Both the position numbers and the translations under genes were made by a program. This document shows, one piece after another, positions 48,624 through 57,257 of a stretch of 64,000 nucleotides of DNA; within the stretch, counting starts at the first letter, position 1, and every line of letters starts with the position of its first letter. Below the pieces are notes generated by a model. It was given only the letters and a program-made list of their open reading frames with translations. It was not told where the DNA came from and did not search any database. Source of the DNA: Paracoccus sp. (in: a-proteobacteria) (GTDB lineage: Bacteria; Pseudomonadota; Alphaproteobacteria; Rhodobacterales; Rhodobacteraceae); contig NZ_JAUNTJ010000016.1 of NCBI RefSeq assembly GCF_030538755.1, positions 1 to 64,000 on the forward strand. Direction: 5' to 3'.

Positions 48624-48639
48624 TTGACCAGACGGTCAG
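48624..48639. promoter_or_regulatory. RutR-like operator
   Basis: TTGACCAGACGGTCAG matches the RutR consensus TTGACCANNTGGTCAA at 12 of 14 fixed positions, with a perfect left half. It lies in the divergent region between the aminotransferase and the RutR-like regulator gene, so it could control both. RutR releases DNA when it binds uracil. Confidence 0.65.
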
Positions 48640-48717
48640 GATCAGGCTAGCACGGCTTAACAGTCAGTCAAGCGGCTTGGGTCTGTGACCGGCGCGGGAT
48701 TTCGGGGGGTGAGAGGC

Positions 48718-49344
48718 ATGACAGCCATGACGGATCAGGACCGGCCCAGACTGACGCGCATCCAGCAAAAGAACCGCGATCTGATCCTGCGCGGCGCGTT
48801 AGAGGCGTTTTCCGCCCATGGTTTCCGCGGCGCGACCATCGACCAGATCGCCGAAAGCGCGGGCCTGTCGAAACCCAATGTGCTGTATTATTTTTCATCA
48901 AAGGATGAAATCTATCGCAGTTTGCTGACGACGCTGCTGGATACATGGCTGGCACCGCTGCGCAGCCTGAACCCTTTGGGCGACCCGCTGACCGAGGTGC
49001 TGGCCTATGTCCGGGCCAAGCTGGACCTGTCGCGCGATTATCCCCGCGAAAGCCGCCTGTTCGCCAATGAAATCCTGCAAGGTGCCCCGCATCTGACCGA
49101 ACTGCTGGGCGGCGAATTGCGGGAACTGGTGGATGATGCGGTGGCCACCCTTTCGGGCTGGATCGAACAGGGGCGTCTGGCGCCGGTCGATCCGCATCAC
49201 CTGATCTTTTCCATCTGGGCGCTGACCCAGCACTATGCCGATTTCGAAGTGCAGGTCCGCGCCGTCCTTGGCCCCGGCCATGATCCCTATGCCGAGGCGG
49301 GGCCGTTTCTGGACAATCTGTATCGCCAGATGCTGACGGTCTGA
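48718..49344 (+). CDS. rutR: RutR-like TetR-family regulator
   Basis: A 208-residue TetR-family protein. The N-terminal HTH runs from RDLILRGALEAFSAHGFRG to DQIAESAGLSKPNVLYYFSS, and the C-terminal domain includes RDYPRESRLFANEILQGAP and FSIWALTQHYADFEVQV, typical of RutR. RutR is a uracil-responsive repressor of pyrimidine catabolism. It is divergent from the aminotransferase and shares the operator region. Start choice is between ATG 48718 and 48727; GTG 48685 is less likely. Confidence 0.85.
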   Translation: MTAMTDQDRPRLTRIQQKNRDLILRGALEAFSAHGFRGATIDQIAESAGLSKPNVLYYFSSKDEIYRSLLTTLLDTWLAPLRSLNPLGDPLTEVLAYVRAKLDLSRDYPRESRLFANEILQGAPHLTELLGGELRELVDDAVATLSGWIEQGRLAPVDPHHLIFSIWALTQHYADFEVQVRAVLGPGHDPYAEAGPFLDNLYRQMLTV

Positions 49345-49357
49345 CGATCAAGGGGGG

Positions 49358-49472
49358 CTGTATGCGCTGCACGAATCGCTGATCCGCGCGCGGTAACAGA
49401 GCATGGCCGACGACCTTTTACCGTCTGCCCTCGAACCGCGTGATCGAGCTGGGCCAGCAGATCAACATCTGA
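49358..49472 (+). pseudogene. Possible frameshifted gene remnant
   Basis: In one frame LYALHESLIRAR ends in a stop; in the next, GNRAWPTTFYRLPSNRVIEL, then GQQINI, ends in TGA at 49470-49472. The two read continuously if one base is adjusted. I do not recognise the family. It may be the 3' remnant of a lost gene between the two TetR genes. Confidence 0.3.
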
Positions 49473-49490
49473 TCGCTGGCCCGCAGGGCG

Positions 49491-50078
49491 TCAGTCGGGC
49501 TTGCGGTTCAGCATCCCGACGGCGGGGCCGATCTTTTCCAGATAGACCAGCCCGGTCGCGATGATGTTGTCCTGCCGCCCTTCGGCCCAATCGACCAGCG
49601 CGCGCCCGGTGGCGGCGGTGATGGCCGAGGACAGGATCGCCACCAGAACCGGGTCGGCGCGCGGCACGCGGCGGAACAGCAGCGTGGCCATTTCGGCGCG
49701 GCGCAGGTTCTGGGTGTTCTGATACATCGCCGCCAGCTTGGCGTCAGTTTCGGCAAGGCGCAGCACGGCGGCCAGTTGGTCGCGTTCTTCGGCAAAGCGG
49801 CCAAGGTGACGCTCCATCAGCTTGTGCAGGTCGTCGATCAGGCGGCCGCGCCCCTCGACGAACTGTTCGGCGGCGTCGGCGGGGTAATCGGGCGGCGGTC
49901 CCATCAGCGCCGCTTCCTTGAAGGGGTAATAGTTGAAGAAGGTCCGTGTGCTGATGCCCGCCTCGCGCGCGATGGCTTCGGCGGTCAAACCGGCCATCCC
50001 ATCGCGGCTGGCAAGCCGCATCGCTGCTGCCTGAATCTTGCGCGCCGTTTTTAATTTTCGGCCTTGTGCGGGGGTCAT
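49491..50078 (-). CDS. TetR-family transcriptional regulator
   Basis: About 195 residues from ATG 50078. The HTH is GLTAEAIAREAGISTRTFFN with YYPFKEAAL following, near residues 30-60. The C-terminal ligand domain (LHKLMERHLGRFAEERDQLA and the tail VYLEKIGPAVGMLNRKPD) gives no hint of ligand. ATGs further upstream (50111, 50162) would add a leader not seen in the family. The neighbouring gene it may have controlled appears lost. Confidence 0.8.
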   Translation of the reverse strand: MTPAQGRKLKTARKIQAAAMRLASRDGMAGLTAEAIAREAGISTRTFFNYYPFKEAALMGPPPDYPADAAEQFVEGRGRLIDDLHKLMERHLGRFAEERDQLAAVLRLAETDAKLAAMYQNTQNLRRAEMATLLFRRVPRADPVLVAILSSAITAATGRALVDWAEGRQDNIIATGLVYLEKIGPAVGMLNRKPD

Positions 50079-50270
50079 TTGCGATAAACCTATGAAATGC
50101 TGTGCTTTCATTTTCAAAATTGCCGCTGTTCGGTTGCTTGACAATAGAAAATTAGCAGTCACCCCAATGAATCATGGTTAATAAGTATGATATGCACACG
50201 GCAATATGTCCTGAAACCGGTAAGCTTGCCGGGACTGCAATCTGTGGATGCGGCAAATTGTCCTTCATTC

Positions 50271-50308
50271 AAAAAAACAGCCCGTCGCGCGCTGCGGACG
50301 GGCCTGTT
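50271..50308 (-). terminator. Rho-independent terminator of the DUF882 gene
   Basis: On the minus strand GCCCGTC and GACGGGC pair, extended by ACA/TGT, with a 10-base loop, and are followed by T7. It begins 24 bases past the DUF882 gene stop. The rest of the 250-bp gap to the TetR gene holds no gene I can support. Confidence 0.7.
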
Positions 50309-50331
50309 TGTCTGGACTGATTCTATGGGGG

Positions 50332-50895
50332 TTACGAACCCCACTGACGAACTTGCCCGCAATCCATGTGAACAAAGTTCGAGCGGCTGTATTTGCCCAC
50401 GCCACCGGCGCGGCAGGCGACCGCCGCCTGATACATCTGGTTGACCGAGCGCGACTTCAGCCGCATGTCAGCCGCCTTGCCGACCAGATGCAGCGAGTTG
50501 CGGGCGACCCCGCCGCCCATCGTGCGGCGCAGCATGTTGTTGGTCTGCGGCGAGCGATAGCCCGACAGCATCATATAGGGTTCGTTCGTCTGCATCAGCC
50601 GCGCCGAGGCCGAGGCGATGTCGATGGTGCGGGGGTCGATGCCGATGGCCTGCCCGGTGCGCCAGTCGCGCATGAAGATGTTGATCTCGTTCAGGGCTTC
50701 GCGGATGTATTTGCCGTCAACCCAATAGACGACATCGACGCTTTCGCCGGTCCGGCCGGAATACATCTTGATGCGGCGCATGTCGCCCGCGCCCCGCAGA
50801 AAGCCAAAGGCGTTCGCCATCACGGGCGCTGCGGCAACAGACGTCGCGGCGAAAACGCCCAGAAGGTTGCGGCGGTTCAGAGGATTGATGGTCAT
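50332..50895 (-). CDS. DUF882/YcbK-type M15-like murein peptidase, Tat-exported
   Basis: A 187-residue protein with a twin-arginine signal (LNRRNLLGVFAATSVAAAPV) and a DUF882 domain of the M15 peptidase superfamily. Zinc-ligand-type residues occur in RNSLHLVGKAADMR and NFVHMDCGQVRQWG, and the substrate block is MLSGYRSPQTNNMLRR. YcbK relatives act on peptidoglycan cross-links. ATG 50895 is used. It is divergent from the L,D-transpeptidase gene, and the 320-bp gap between them holds both promoters but no further gene. Confidence 0.87.
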   Translation of the reverse strand: MTINPLNRRNLLGVFAATSVAAAPVMANAFGFLRGAGDMRRIKMYSGRTGESVDVVYWVDGKYIREALNEINIFMRDWRTGQAIGIDPRTIDIASASARLMQTNEPYMMLSGYRSPQTNNMLRRTMGGGVARNSLHLVGKAADMRLKSRSVNQMYQAAVACRAGGVGKYSRSNFVHMDCGQVRQWGS

Positions 50896-51213
50896 GTCGG
50901 ATCGCCTGTCCTGCTTGGTTTGATCATGCCACATGTGAGCGGCGATTCCCCGGTTAGCCGGGATTGGTTAAGAATGTGTCAAATTTTCGTCCCTGTGGAA
51001 ACCATCCAGTTCCCGATGCGGCGCAACCCCGCCAATTTGGGCGGAATCTCGCCGATCAACTGGCGGTTGTTAATCATTTCTTTACCCGTTCTTGAGCGAT
51101 GACAGGGGATGTGGCCGGGCGGTAACGCCCCCTTGACTTTTTCACGGTATCAGTGTGGACGCGACGCCGCAGTTGATGGCACAAGTGCGAATCACACCTT
51201 TGTCGGAGCAGTC

Positions 51214-52842
51214 ATGAGTTTTGTCGTTTCAGGCGCTTGCCGATGGATTCGGGTTGCCGCACTGGGTGCTGCGGTGGCCTGGGCCGCCCCGGTCGCGGCG
51301 CAGATGCCGCAGGTTCTGATGACCGGCGCGCAGGCCGCCCCCCGGCTGGATTTCACCCCCGACGAAATGGCGCTGGCAACCGCTGTGGCGGGTAATGCCG
51401 ACCTTGCTGCTTATTATGGCAGCAATGGCCTGCGCCCGATGTTCTCGGGGCCGCAAGGTGCTGCGCGAGCCGACGCATTGCGCGCTGCGGTTGCGGCGAT
51501 GCCCGATCATGGGTTGCCGCTGGCGCGCTATCGCGCCGATGCGCTGGCCGCCACTGATCCGGCCACCCCGGCGGGCGAGGTGCTGCACGCGCGCATTCTG
51601 GCGCGGGTGATTTCCGATCTGACCGGGGGCATGGTGCGCCCGCAATCCGCCGACCCGCAGATTCACCGTCAGGTCTCGCGCCGGGCGGTGGCCGATAACC
51701 TGCGCGATTTCGCCGCCAGCCCCGATCCCGCCCGCTTTCTGTCCGGGCTGGGGCCGCAAGACCGCCGCTATCGCGTCTTGCAGGATGCGCTGGCGCAGCG
51801 CGCGCGGCTGATCGCCCCGGCCGGCGCCCCCGCTGCGCCCGAAGGGCTGTGGCGCGATGGTGCCCGCGATCCGCGTCTGGCCGATCTGCGGCTGCGGCTG
51901 GCCTCGATCGGGTTCGATGCTGGCCCGGCGGCCGATCCGGCGCTGTATGATGACGCCTTGGCGCAGGCGGTGCTGGCCTATCAGCAGGCCGCCGGTCTGC
52001 CCGCCGACGGGGTGGCCGGGCCGCGCACCATTCAGCGCCTGAATGCCGGGGCCGACCGCCAGACCCGCGCCATTCTGATCGCGCTGGAACGGTTCCGCTG
52101 GATGGGCGACCACGATCTGAATGCGCGCCATGTCTGGGTGAACATCCCCGATTATATGGTGCGCGTGTTCGAGGGCGGGCAGGAAATCTTTCAGACCCGC
52201 GGCGTCATCGGCAAGACCAGCGACGACATGCAGACGCCGGAATTTTCGGACGAGATGGAATATGTCGTCGTGAACCCCAGCTGGAACGTGCCGCCGGGGA
52301 TGTTCGCGCGCGACTATTTCCCGCGCCTGCAACAGAACCGCAACGCCTTTGCGCATCTGGATGTGGTGGATCGCCGGGGCCGTGTGGTGCCGCGCGACCA
52401 GATCGACTTTGGCCGCTATACCGCGCGCAGCTTTCCCTATCGGTTGCGGCAGAAACCCAGCGATGACAACGCCTTGGGCATCGTCAAATTCATCTTTCCG
52501 AACCAGTGGAACATCTATCTGCACGACACGCCCTCCAAGGGGCTGTTCGGCGAATCTGCCCGCGCCTTTTCCAACGGCTGTGTGCGCGTGCGCGACCCGC
52601 TGGACTTTGCGCATCTGCTGTTGTCGCAGCAAACCGACAATCCGCAGCGCATGTTCCAGCGCGCGCGTGACAGCGGGCGGGAAACCTATCTGAAGCTGAC
52701 GCCCTTCGTGCCGGTGCATCTGGTCTATTTCACCGCCTTCCCTGACGACAGCGGGCAGATGCGGTTCTATAATGATGTCTATGGGCGCGATGCCACCGTC
52801 TGGCAGGCGATGACCAAGGCCGGGCTGGAACCTGACGCCTGA
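51214..52842 (+). CDS. YcbB-type L,D-transpeptidase
   Basis: A 542-residue exported enzyme that forms 3-3 cross-links in peptidoglycan. In order: signal peptide (WIRVAALGAAVAWAAPVAAQ), a helical domain, a peptidoglycan-binding repeat (VLAYQQAAGLPADGVAGPRT), and a YkuD catalytic domain with HDTPSKGLFGESARAFSNGC and the nucleophile Cys456, then VRVRDPLDF. Length and layout match E. coli YcbB/LdtD. ATG 51214 follows GGAG. The LdtR-like regulator at 22.5 kb might control it. Confidence 0.92.
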   Translation: MSFVVSGACRWIRVAALGAAVAWAAPVAAQMPQVLMTGAQAAPRLDFTPDEMALATAVAGNADLAAYYGSNGLRPMFSGPQGAARADALRAAVAAMPDHGLPLARYRADALAATDPATPAGEVLHARILARVISDLTGGMVRPQSADPQIHRQVSRRAVADNLRDFAASPDPARFLSGLGPQDRRYRVLQDALAQRARLIAPAGAPAAPEGLWRDGARDPRLADLRLRLASIGFDAGPAADPALYDDALAQAVLAYQQAAGLPADGVAGPRTIQRLNAGADRQTRAILIALERFRWMGDHDLNARHVWVNIPDYMVRVFEGGQEIFQTRGVIGKTSDDMQTPEFSDEMEYVVVNPSWNVPPGMFARDYFPRLQQNRNAFAHLDVVDRRGRVVPRDQIDFGRYTARSFPYRLRQKPSDDNALGIVKFIFPNQWNIYLHDTPSKGLFGESARAFSNGCVRVRDPLDFAHLLLSQQTDNPQRMFQRARDSGRETYLKLTPFVPVHLVYFTAFPDDSGQMRFYNDVYGRDATVWQAMTKAGLEPDA

Positions 52843-52875
52843 ACCGGCTACCACTGGCCCGAAAGGGTAAAGCCG

Positions 52876-53967
52876 ATGACCAGAACCGTTACCGTTCAAG
52901 AACTGGCCCGCGCATTGGACGCGCGGGCATGGGGCGACCTGTCGCTGACCGTCACCGGCGCGGCCGAGCCGGGGGCGGCGCAGGCCGATCAGATCGCGCT
53001 GGCCATGGCGCCGAAATATGCCGCGACGCTGAAACCGGGCGCCATCGCCATTCTGGCCGAGGGGATGGACCCCGCCGAATACGGCCTTGCCGCCGCCATT
53101 TTTGCGCCGCGTCCCCGGCTGGTCATGGCTGGCCTGACCCGCGCCTTTGACCCCGGCCCCGGCATTGCACCCGGCATCCACCCCTCGGCCGTGATCGACC
53201 CCGGCGCGCAACTGGGCGAAGGCGCGGCGGTCGGCCCTCTGGCTGTCATTGGTCCGGGCGCGCAGATCGGCCCGCGCGCGCGCATCGCCGCCCATGCCAG
53301 CATCGGCGCGGGGGCGCGGATCGGGGCGGACGCGCTGATCCTTGACGGCGCGCGCATCTGCCACGGCGTCGTGGCGGGCGACCGGCTGATCGTGCAGCCC
53401 GGCGCAGTGATCGGCGGCGACGGCTTTTCCTTCGTCACCCCCGAGGAATCCGGGGTCGAGGAAATGCGCCGCACCCTGGGCGAGCGTGACCAGATCCGCC
53501 AGCAGAAATGGCACCGCATCCACAGCCTTGGCGGGGTCGAGCTGGGCGACGATGTGGAAATCGGCGCGAACTCGACCATCGACCGCGGCACGATCCGGGC
53601 CACGCAGATCGGATCGGGCACCAAGGTGGACAGTCAGGTTCAGATTGGCCACAACGTCGTCATCGGGCAGGATTGCCTGCTGTGCGGGCTGGTCGGCGTG
53701 GCCGGATCGTCGCGCATCGGCGACCGGGTGGTGCTGGCGGGGCAGGTCGGCGTTTCCGACAATATCGAAATCGGCGATGATGTGATCGCGGGCGGGGCGA
53801 CCAAGATCTTTACCCGCGTGCCCGCCGGCCGTGTCATTCTGGGGAACCCGGCGGTCAAGATGGAAACCCAGATGGAAATCCAGAAATCCATGCGCCGCCT
53901 GCCACGGATCGCCGCGACCGTAGCCGAGCTTCAGAAAATCGTTACAAAATTGATGGACAAGGGCTGA
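52876..53967 (+). CDS. lpxD: UDP-3-O-acylglucosamine N-acyltransferase
   Basis: LpxD adds the N-linked hydroxyacyl chain in lipid A synthesis. The 363-residue protein has an N-terminal uridine-binding domain and then a left-handed beta-helix of hexapeptide repeats (from HPSAVIDPGAQLGEGAAVG). The acyl-transfer region includes the sequence GDGFSFVTPE and the His-containing HRIHSLGGVELGDDVEIG, and a C-terminal coiled coil completes it. AAAGGG precedes the ATG. It is followed by acp and fabF-like genes rather than the usual fabZ-lpxA-lpxB. Confidence 0.95.
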   Translation: MTRTVTVQELARALDARAWGDLSLTVTGAAEPGAAQADQIALAMAPKYAATLKPGAIAILAEGMDPAEYGLAAAIFAPRPRLVMAGLTRAFDPGPGIAPGIHPSAVIDPGAQLGEGAAVGPLAVIGPGAQIGPRARIAAHASIGAGARIGADALILDGARICHGVVAGDRLIVQPGAVIGGDGFSFVTPEESGVEEMRRTLGERDQIRQQKWHRIHSLGGVELGDDVEIGANSTIDRGTIRATQIGSGTKVDSQVQIGHNVVIGQDCLLCGLVGVAGSSRIGDRVVLAGQVGVSDNIEIGDDVIAGGATKIFTRVPAGRVILGNPAVKMETQMEIQKSMRRLPRIAATVAELQKIVTKLMDKG

Positions 53968-53979
53968 CCGGAGGCCAAC

Positions 53980-54246
53980 ATGACTCAAGACGTGAAAACC
54001 CGAATCCGCGAAATCATTGCCGAACAGGCGATGCTGGAACCCGATCAGATCACCGATCAGGCCACGCCCGAAGAACTGGGCATCGACAGCCTCGGGCTGG
54101 TCGAATCCATCTTCGCGATCGAGGAAGAGTTCGACATCTCGATCCCCTTCAACGCCAATGAACCGGAACAATCCGATTTCGACATTTCCTCGATGGGCGC
54201 GATCATCCTGGCCGTGGAACGCCTGATCGCAGAAAAAACCGCATGA
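53980..54246 (+). CDS. Acyl carrier protein (specialised, AcpXL-like)
   Basis: An 88-residue acidic acyl carrier protein with the phosphopantetheine serine Ser37 in EELGIDSLGLVESIF. It is less similar to housekeeping AcpP (usually 77-80 residues) and lies between lpxD and a ketosynthase gene. This suggests a carrier for a dedicated long or modified acyl chain of lipid A, as AcpXL in rhizobia. GGAGG is 5 bases before the ATG. It overlaps the next gene by 4 bp. Confidence 0.87.
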   Translation: MTQDVKTRIREIIAEQAMLEPDQITDQATPEELGIDSLGLVESIFAIEEEFDISIPFNANEPEQSDFDISSMGAIILAVERLIAEKTA

Positions 54247-55484
54247 GCGCGGGGGCCTTGGTCACGACAGGCGGGTTGCGCCGCGTTGTTATCACCGGCG
54301 CGGGCACGGTCAACGCACTGGCCCGCGACGTGCCCGGCACGTTCGAGGCGCTGCGCGAAGGGCGCTGCGGCATCAGCCGCCTGAATTTCCGCGATGTGGA
54401 CCGGCTGTCGGTGCAGATCGGCGGGCAGGTGCATGACTGGCAGCCGGAAACCTATTTCAACCGGCAGCAGATCGTTCTGTATGACAAGTTTTCCCAGTTC
54501 ACGCTGCTGGCGGCCAAACAGGCCGTCGCGCAGTCGGGCCTGTCTTTCGATGGCGAGTTGGGCGCCCATTCCGGCGTGGTTCTGGGAACCGCCGCGGGTG
54601 GCGTGAACACATGGGATGACAACTACCGCACCGTCTACGAAGAGGGTAAAAACCGTGTTCACCCCTTTGTCATCCCGCGCCTGATGAACAACGCGGCGGC
54701 CAGCCTGCTGTCGATGGAATTCGGCCTGCTGGGACCGTCCTTTTCGGTCGCCACGGCCTGCGCCAGCTCCAACCACGCCATGGGGATGGCGTTCCAGATG
54801 GTCCGTTCCGGCGCGGTGCGCGCCGCACTGACCGGCGGCTCCGAGGCGATGCTGTGCTTCGGCGGCGTCAAGGCGTGGGAAGGGCTGCGCGTCATGTCCA
54901 AAGACGCCTGCCGCCCGTTCAGCGCCAACCGCAACGGCATGGTGCAGGGCGAAGGGGCTGGGGTCTTTGTGTTCGAAGATTATGAACACGCCCGCGCCCG
55001 TGGAGCCGACATTCTTGCCGAGGTGGTGGGCTTTGCCATGTCCTCTGATGCGCAGGACATCGTGATGCCCTCGGCCCAGGGGGCGGAACGCGCCATCACC
55101 GGCGCGATGCGCGATGCCGGCATGAACCCCGAGGCGTTCGGCTATATCAACGCGCATGGCACCGGCACCGCCGCCAATGACAAAACGGAATGCGCCGCCG
55201 TTGCCCATGCCTTCGGCCATCACGCCGATGCGCTGATGATATCCTCGACCAAATCCATGCACGGCCACCTGATCGGCGGCACCGGCGCTGTCGAACTGCT
55301 GGCCTGTATCATGGCGCTGCGCGACGGGATCATCGCACCGACGATCAATTACGAGGAACCCGACCCGGAATGCGCGCTAGACGTGGTGCCCAATCAGGCG
55401 CGCGAGGCGCGGGTGGATGCCGTTCTGTCCAATGCCTTTGCCTTTGGCGGGCTGAACGCCGTGATTGCGCTGCGCCGGATCTGA
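54243..55484 (+). CDS. Beta-ketoacyl-ACP synthase, FabF-like
   Basis: A 413-residue KAS II-type condensing enzyme with triad Cys173 (SVATACASSNH), His305 (INAHGTGTAANDKTE) and His342 (SSTKSMHGHLIGGTGAVELL). It follows lpxD and acp with overlapping ORFs, so it probably elongates acyl chains on that carrier for the cell envelope rather than serving bulk fatty acid synthesis. The main fabF would be elsewhere in the genome (inference). A large inverted repeat follows its stop. Confidence 0.9.
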   Translation: MSAGALVTTGGLRRVVITGAGTVNALARDVPGTFEALREGRCGISRLNFRDVDRLSVQIGGQVHDWQPETYFNRQQIVLYDKFSQFTLLAAKQAVAQSGLSFDGELGAHSGVVLGTAAGGVNTWDDNYRTVYEEGKNRVHPFVIPRLMNNAAASLLSMEFGLLGPSFSVATACASSNHAMGMAFQMVRSGAVRAALTGGSEAMLCFGGVKAWEGLRVMSKDACRPFSANRNGMVQGEGAGVFVFEDYEHARARGADILAEVVGFAMSSDAQDIVMPSAQGAERAITGAMRDAGMNPEAFGYINAHGTGTAANDKTECAAVAHAFGHHADALMISSTKSMHGHLIGGTGAVELLACIMALRDGIIAPTINYEEPDPECALDVVPNQAREARVDAVLSNAFAFGGLNAVIALRRI

Positions 55485-55498
55485 TTGCCTCTGCCGCG

Positions 55499-55563
55499 CC
55501 CCAAGATGCGTATTTAAGCAAACAGGAAGCCGCTTCCTGTTTGTCCAAATACGCAACTTTGGG
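55499..55563. repeat. Large inverted repeat after the fabF-like gene (REP/BIME-like)
   Basis: Two arms of about 31 bp face each other: CCCCAAGATGCGTATTTAAG then CAAACAGGAAG, and CTTCCTGTTTGTCCAAATAC then GCAACTTTGGG. The inner AGGAAGC/GCTTCCT is perfect. One arm recurs at 20488-20526. It probably works as a bidirectional terminator or a REP-like element. Confidence 0.65.
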
Positions 55564-55622
55564 CCGGGCGGGGACGCAGGACCGGGCTTGCTTCGGCGCG
55601 CGGGCCTCGTCATAGTTTTGGC

Positions 55623-57257
55623 ATGGAACAGTTTCATGATTTCGGTGAATGGGATGCCATCGTGGTCGGCGCGGGCAGCGCCGGTTGTGTGTTGGCCAAT
55701 CGTCTGTCTGCCGATCCGCGCCTGCGGGTTTTGCTGATCGAGGCAGGTGGGTCGGACAACCGTTTCTGGGTGCATGTGCCGGTCGGCTATCTTTATGCGA
55801 TGGGCAATCCCGCGCTGGACTGGTGTTACAAGACGCGGGCCGAGCCGGGGTTGAACGGGCGGGCGCTGAACTATCCGCGTGGCAAGGTGCTGGGCGGCTG
55901 TTCCTCGATCAACGGCATGATCTATATGCGCGGGCAGGCGGCCGATTATGACGGTTGGCGGCAGGCGGGCAATCCGGGCTGGGGCTGGGACGATGTGTTG
56001 CCGCTGTTTCGCCGGTCGGAACGGCACTATGCCGCCGCTGACGAATCCCACGGGGTCGAGGGCGAATTGAGGGTTGAACAGCAGCGCCTGAACTGGCCGA
56101 TCCTTGATGCGGTGGCACGGGCCGCGCACGAATTGGGCATCCCCACCGCCAGCGATTTCAACGGTGGCGATAATGAAGGCGTCGGTTATTTCCCTGTGAC
56201 CCAGCGGCGTGGCTTGCGCTGGAATGCACGCAAGGCGTTTCTGAACCCGGCCCGCGACCGCGACAATCTGCGCATCGAAACCCATGCGCAGGTGCGCCGT
56301 GTCGTGCTGGAGGGGCGCCGCGCCGTGGCGGTCGAGTTTGTGCAGGGCGGCATCCGGCGCATGGCGCGGTTGCGGTCTGGCGGGGAAATCGTGCTGGCGG
56401 CGGGGGCGATCAACTCGCCCGCGTTGCTGGAATATTCCGGCATTGGCCAGCCCGAGCGGTTGTCGGCCCTTGGCATTCAGCCCCTGCACGATTTGCCCGG
56501 CGTGGGCGAGAATTTGCAGGACCATCTGCAATTGCGCACGGTCTTTCGCATCACCGGCGCACGGACGCTGAACGACCGTTCCGCCAGCCTGTGGGGCAAG
56601 GCCGGGATCGCGCTGGACTATGCCCTGCGGCGGCGCGGGCCGATGTCGATGGCGCCTTCGCAACTGGGCATCTTTACCCGCTCGTCTGATCGGTTCGAGA
56701 CGGCGAATATCGAATATCACGTCCAGCCGCTGTCGCTGGACAAGTTCGGAGAGCCTCTGCACCGCTGGCCTGCGCTGACGGTTTCGGTCTGCAACCTGCG
56801 CCCGGAAAGCCGGGGTTACAGCCATATCACCAGCGCCGACCCTGCGCTTCAGCCGGAAATCGCGCCGAATTACCTGTCTGCCCCTGCCGACCGAGAGGTG
56901 GCCGCCGACAGTATCCGCCACGCCCGGCGGCTGATGGCGACGCAGGTGATGGCCCCTTATGCGCCGCAGGAAACCTTGCCCGGCGCGCAGATCACCTCGC
57001 AGGCTGATCTGGAGCGTGCGGCGGGCGATGTCGGCACGACGATCTTTCACCCGGTCGGCACCACCGCCATGGGCAGCGGGCCGATGGCCGTGGTGGATGC
57101 GCGGTTACGGGTGCATGGCATCGACGGTCTGCGGGTGGCGGATTGCGGGATCATGCCCTCGATCGTGTCGGGCAACACCCATGCGCCCGCGGTGATGATC
57201 GGGGAAAAATGCGCGCTGATGATGGCCGAGGACCGTCAGGCCGCGATCAGCGCATAG
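55623..57257 (+). CDS. GMC-family FAD oxidoreductase (choline dehydrogenase type)
   Basis: A 544-residue flavoenzyme. The N-terminal FAD motif is VVGAGSAGCVLANRLSADPR, followed by the GMC signatures YPRGKVLGGCSSINGMIYMR and the block GAINSPALLEYSGIGQPE. The C-terminal active-site region FHPVGTTAMG contains the catalytic His. Members oxidise alcohols such as choline or aliphatic alcohols; the substrate is not evident. The gene stands alone. About 240 bp follow before the next gene, in which I see nothing I can support. Confidence 0.9.
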   Translation: MEQFHDFGEWDAIVVGAGSAGCVLANRLSADPRLRVLLIEAGGSDNRFWVHVPVGYLYAMGNPALDWCYKTRAEPGLNGRALNYPRGKVLGGCSSINGMIYMRGQAADYDGWRQAGNPGWGWDDVLPLFRRSERHYAAADESHGVEGELRVEQQRLNWPILDAVARAAHELGIPTASDFNGGDNEGVGYFPVTQRRGLRWNARKAFLNPARDRDNLRIETHAQVRRVVLEGRRAVAVEFVQGGIRRMARLRSGGEIVLAAGAINSPALLEYSGIGQPERLSALGIQPLHDLPGVGENLQDHLQLRTVFRITGARTLNDRSASLWGKAGIALDYALRRRGPMSMAPSQLGIFTRSSDRFETANIEYHVQPLSLDKFGEPLHRWPALTVSVCNLRPESRGYSHITSADPALQPEIAPNYLSAPADREVAADSIRHARRLMATQVMAPYAPQETLPGAQITSQADLERAAGDVGTTIFHPVGTTAMGSGPMAVVDARLRVHGIDGLRVADCGIMPSIVSGNTHAPAVMIGEKCALMMAEDRQAAISA

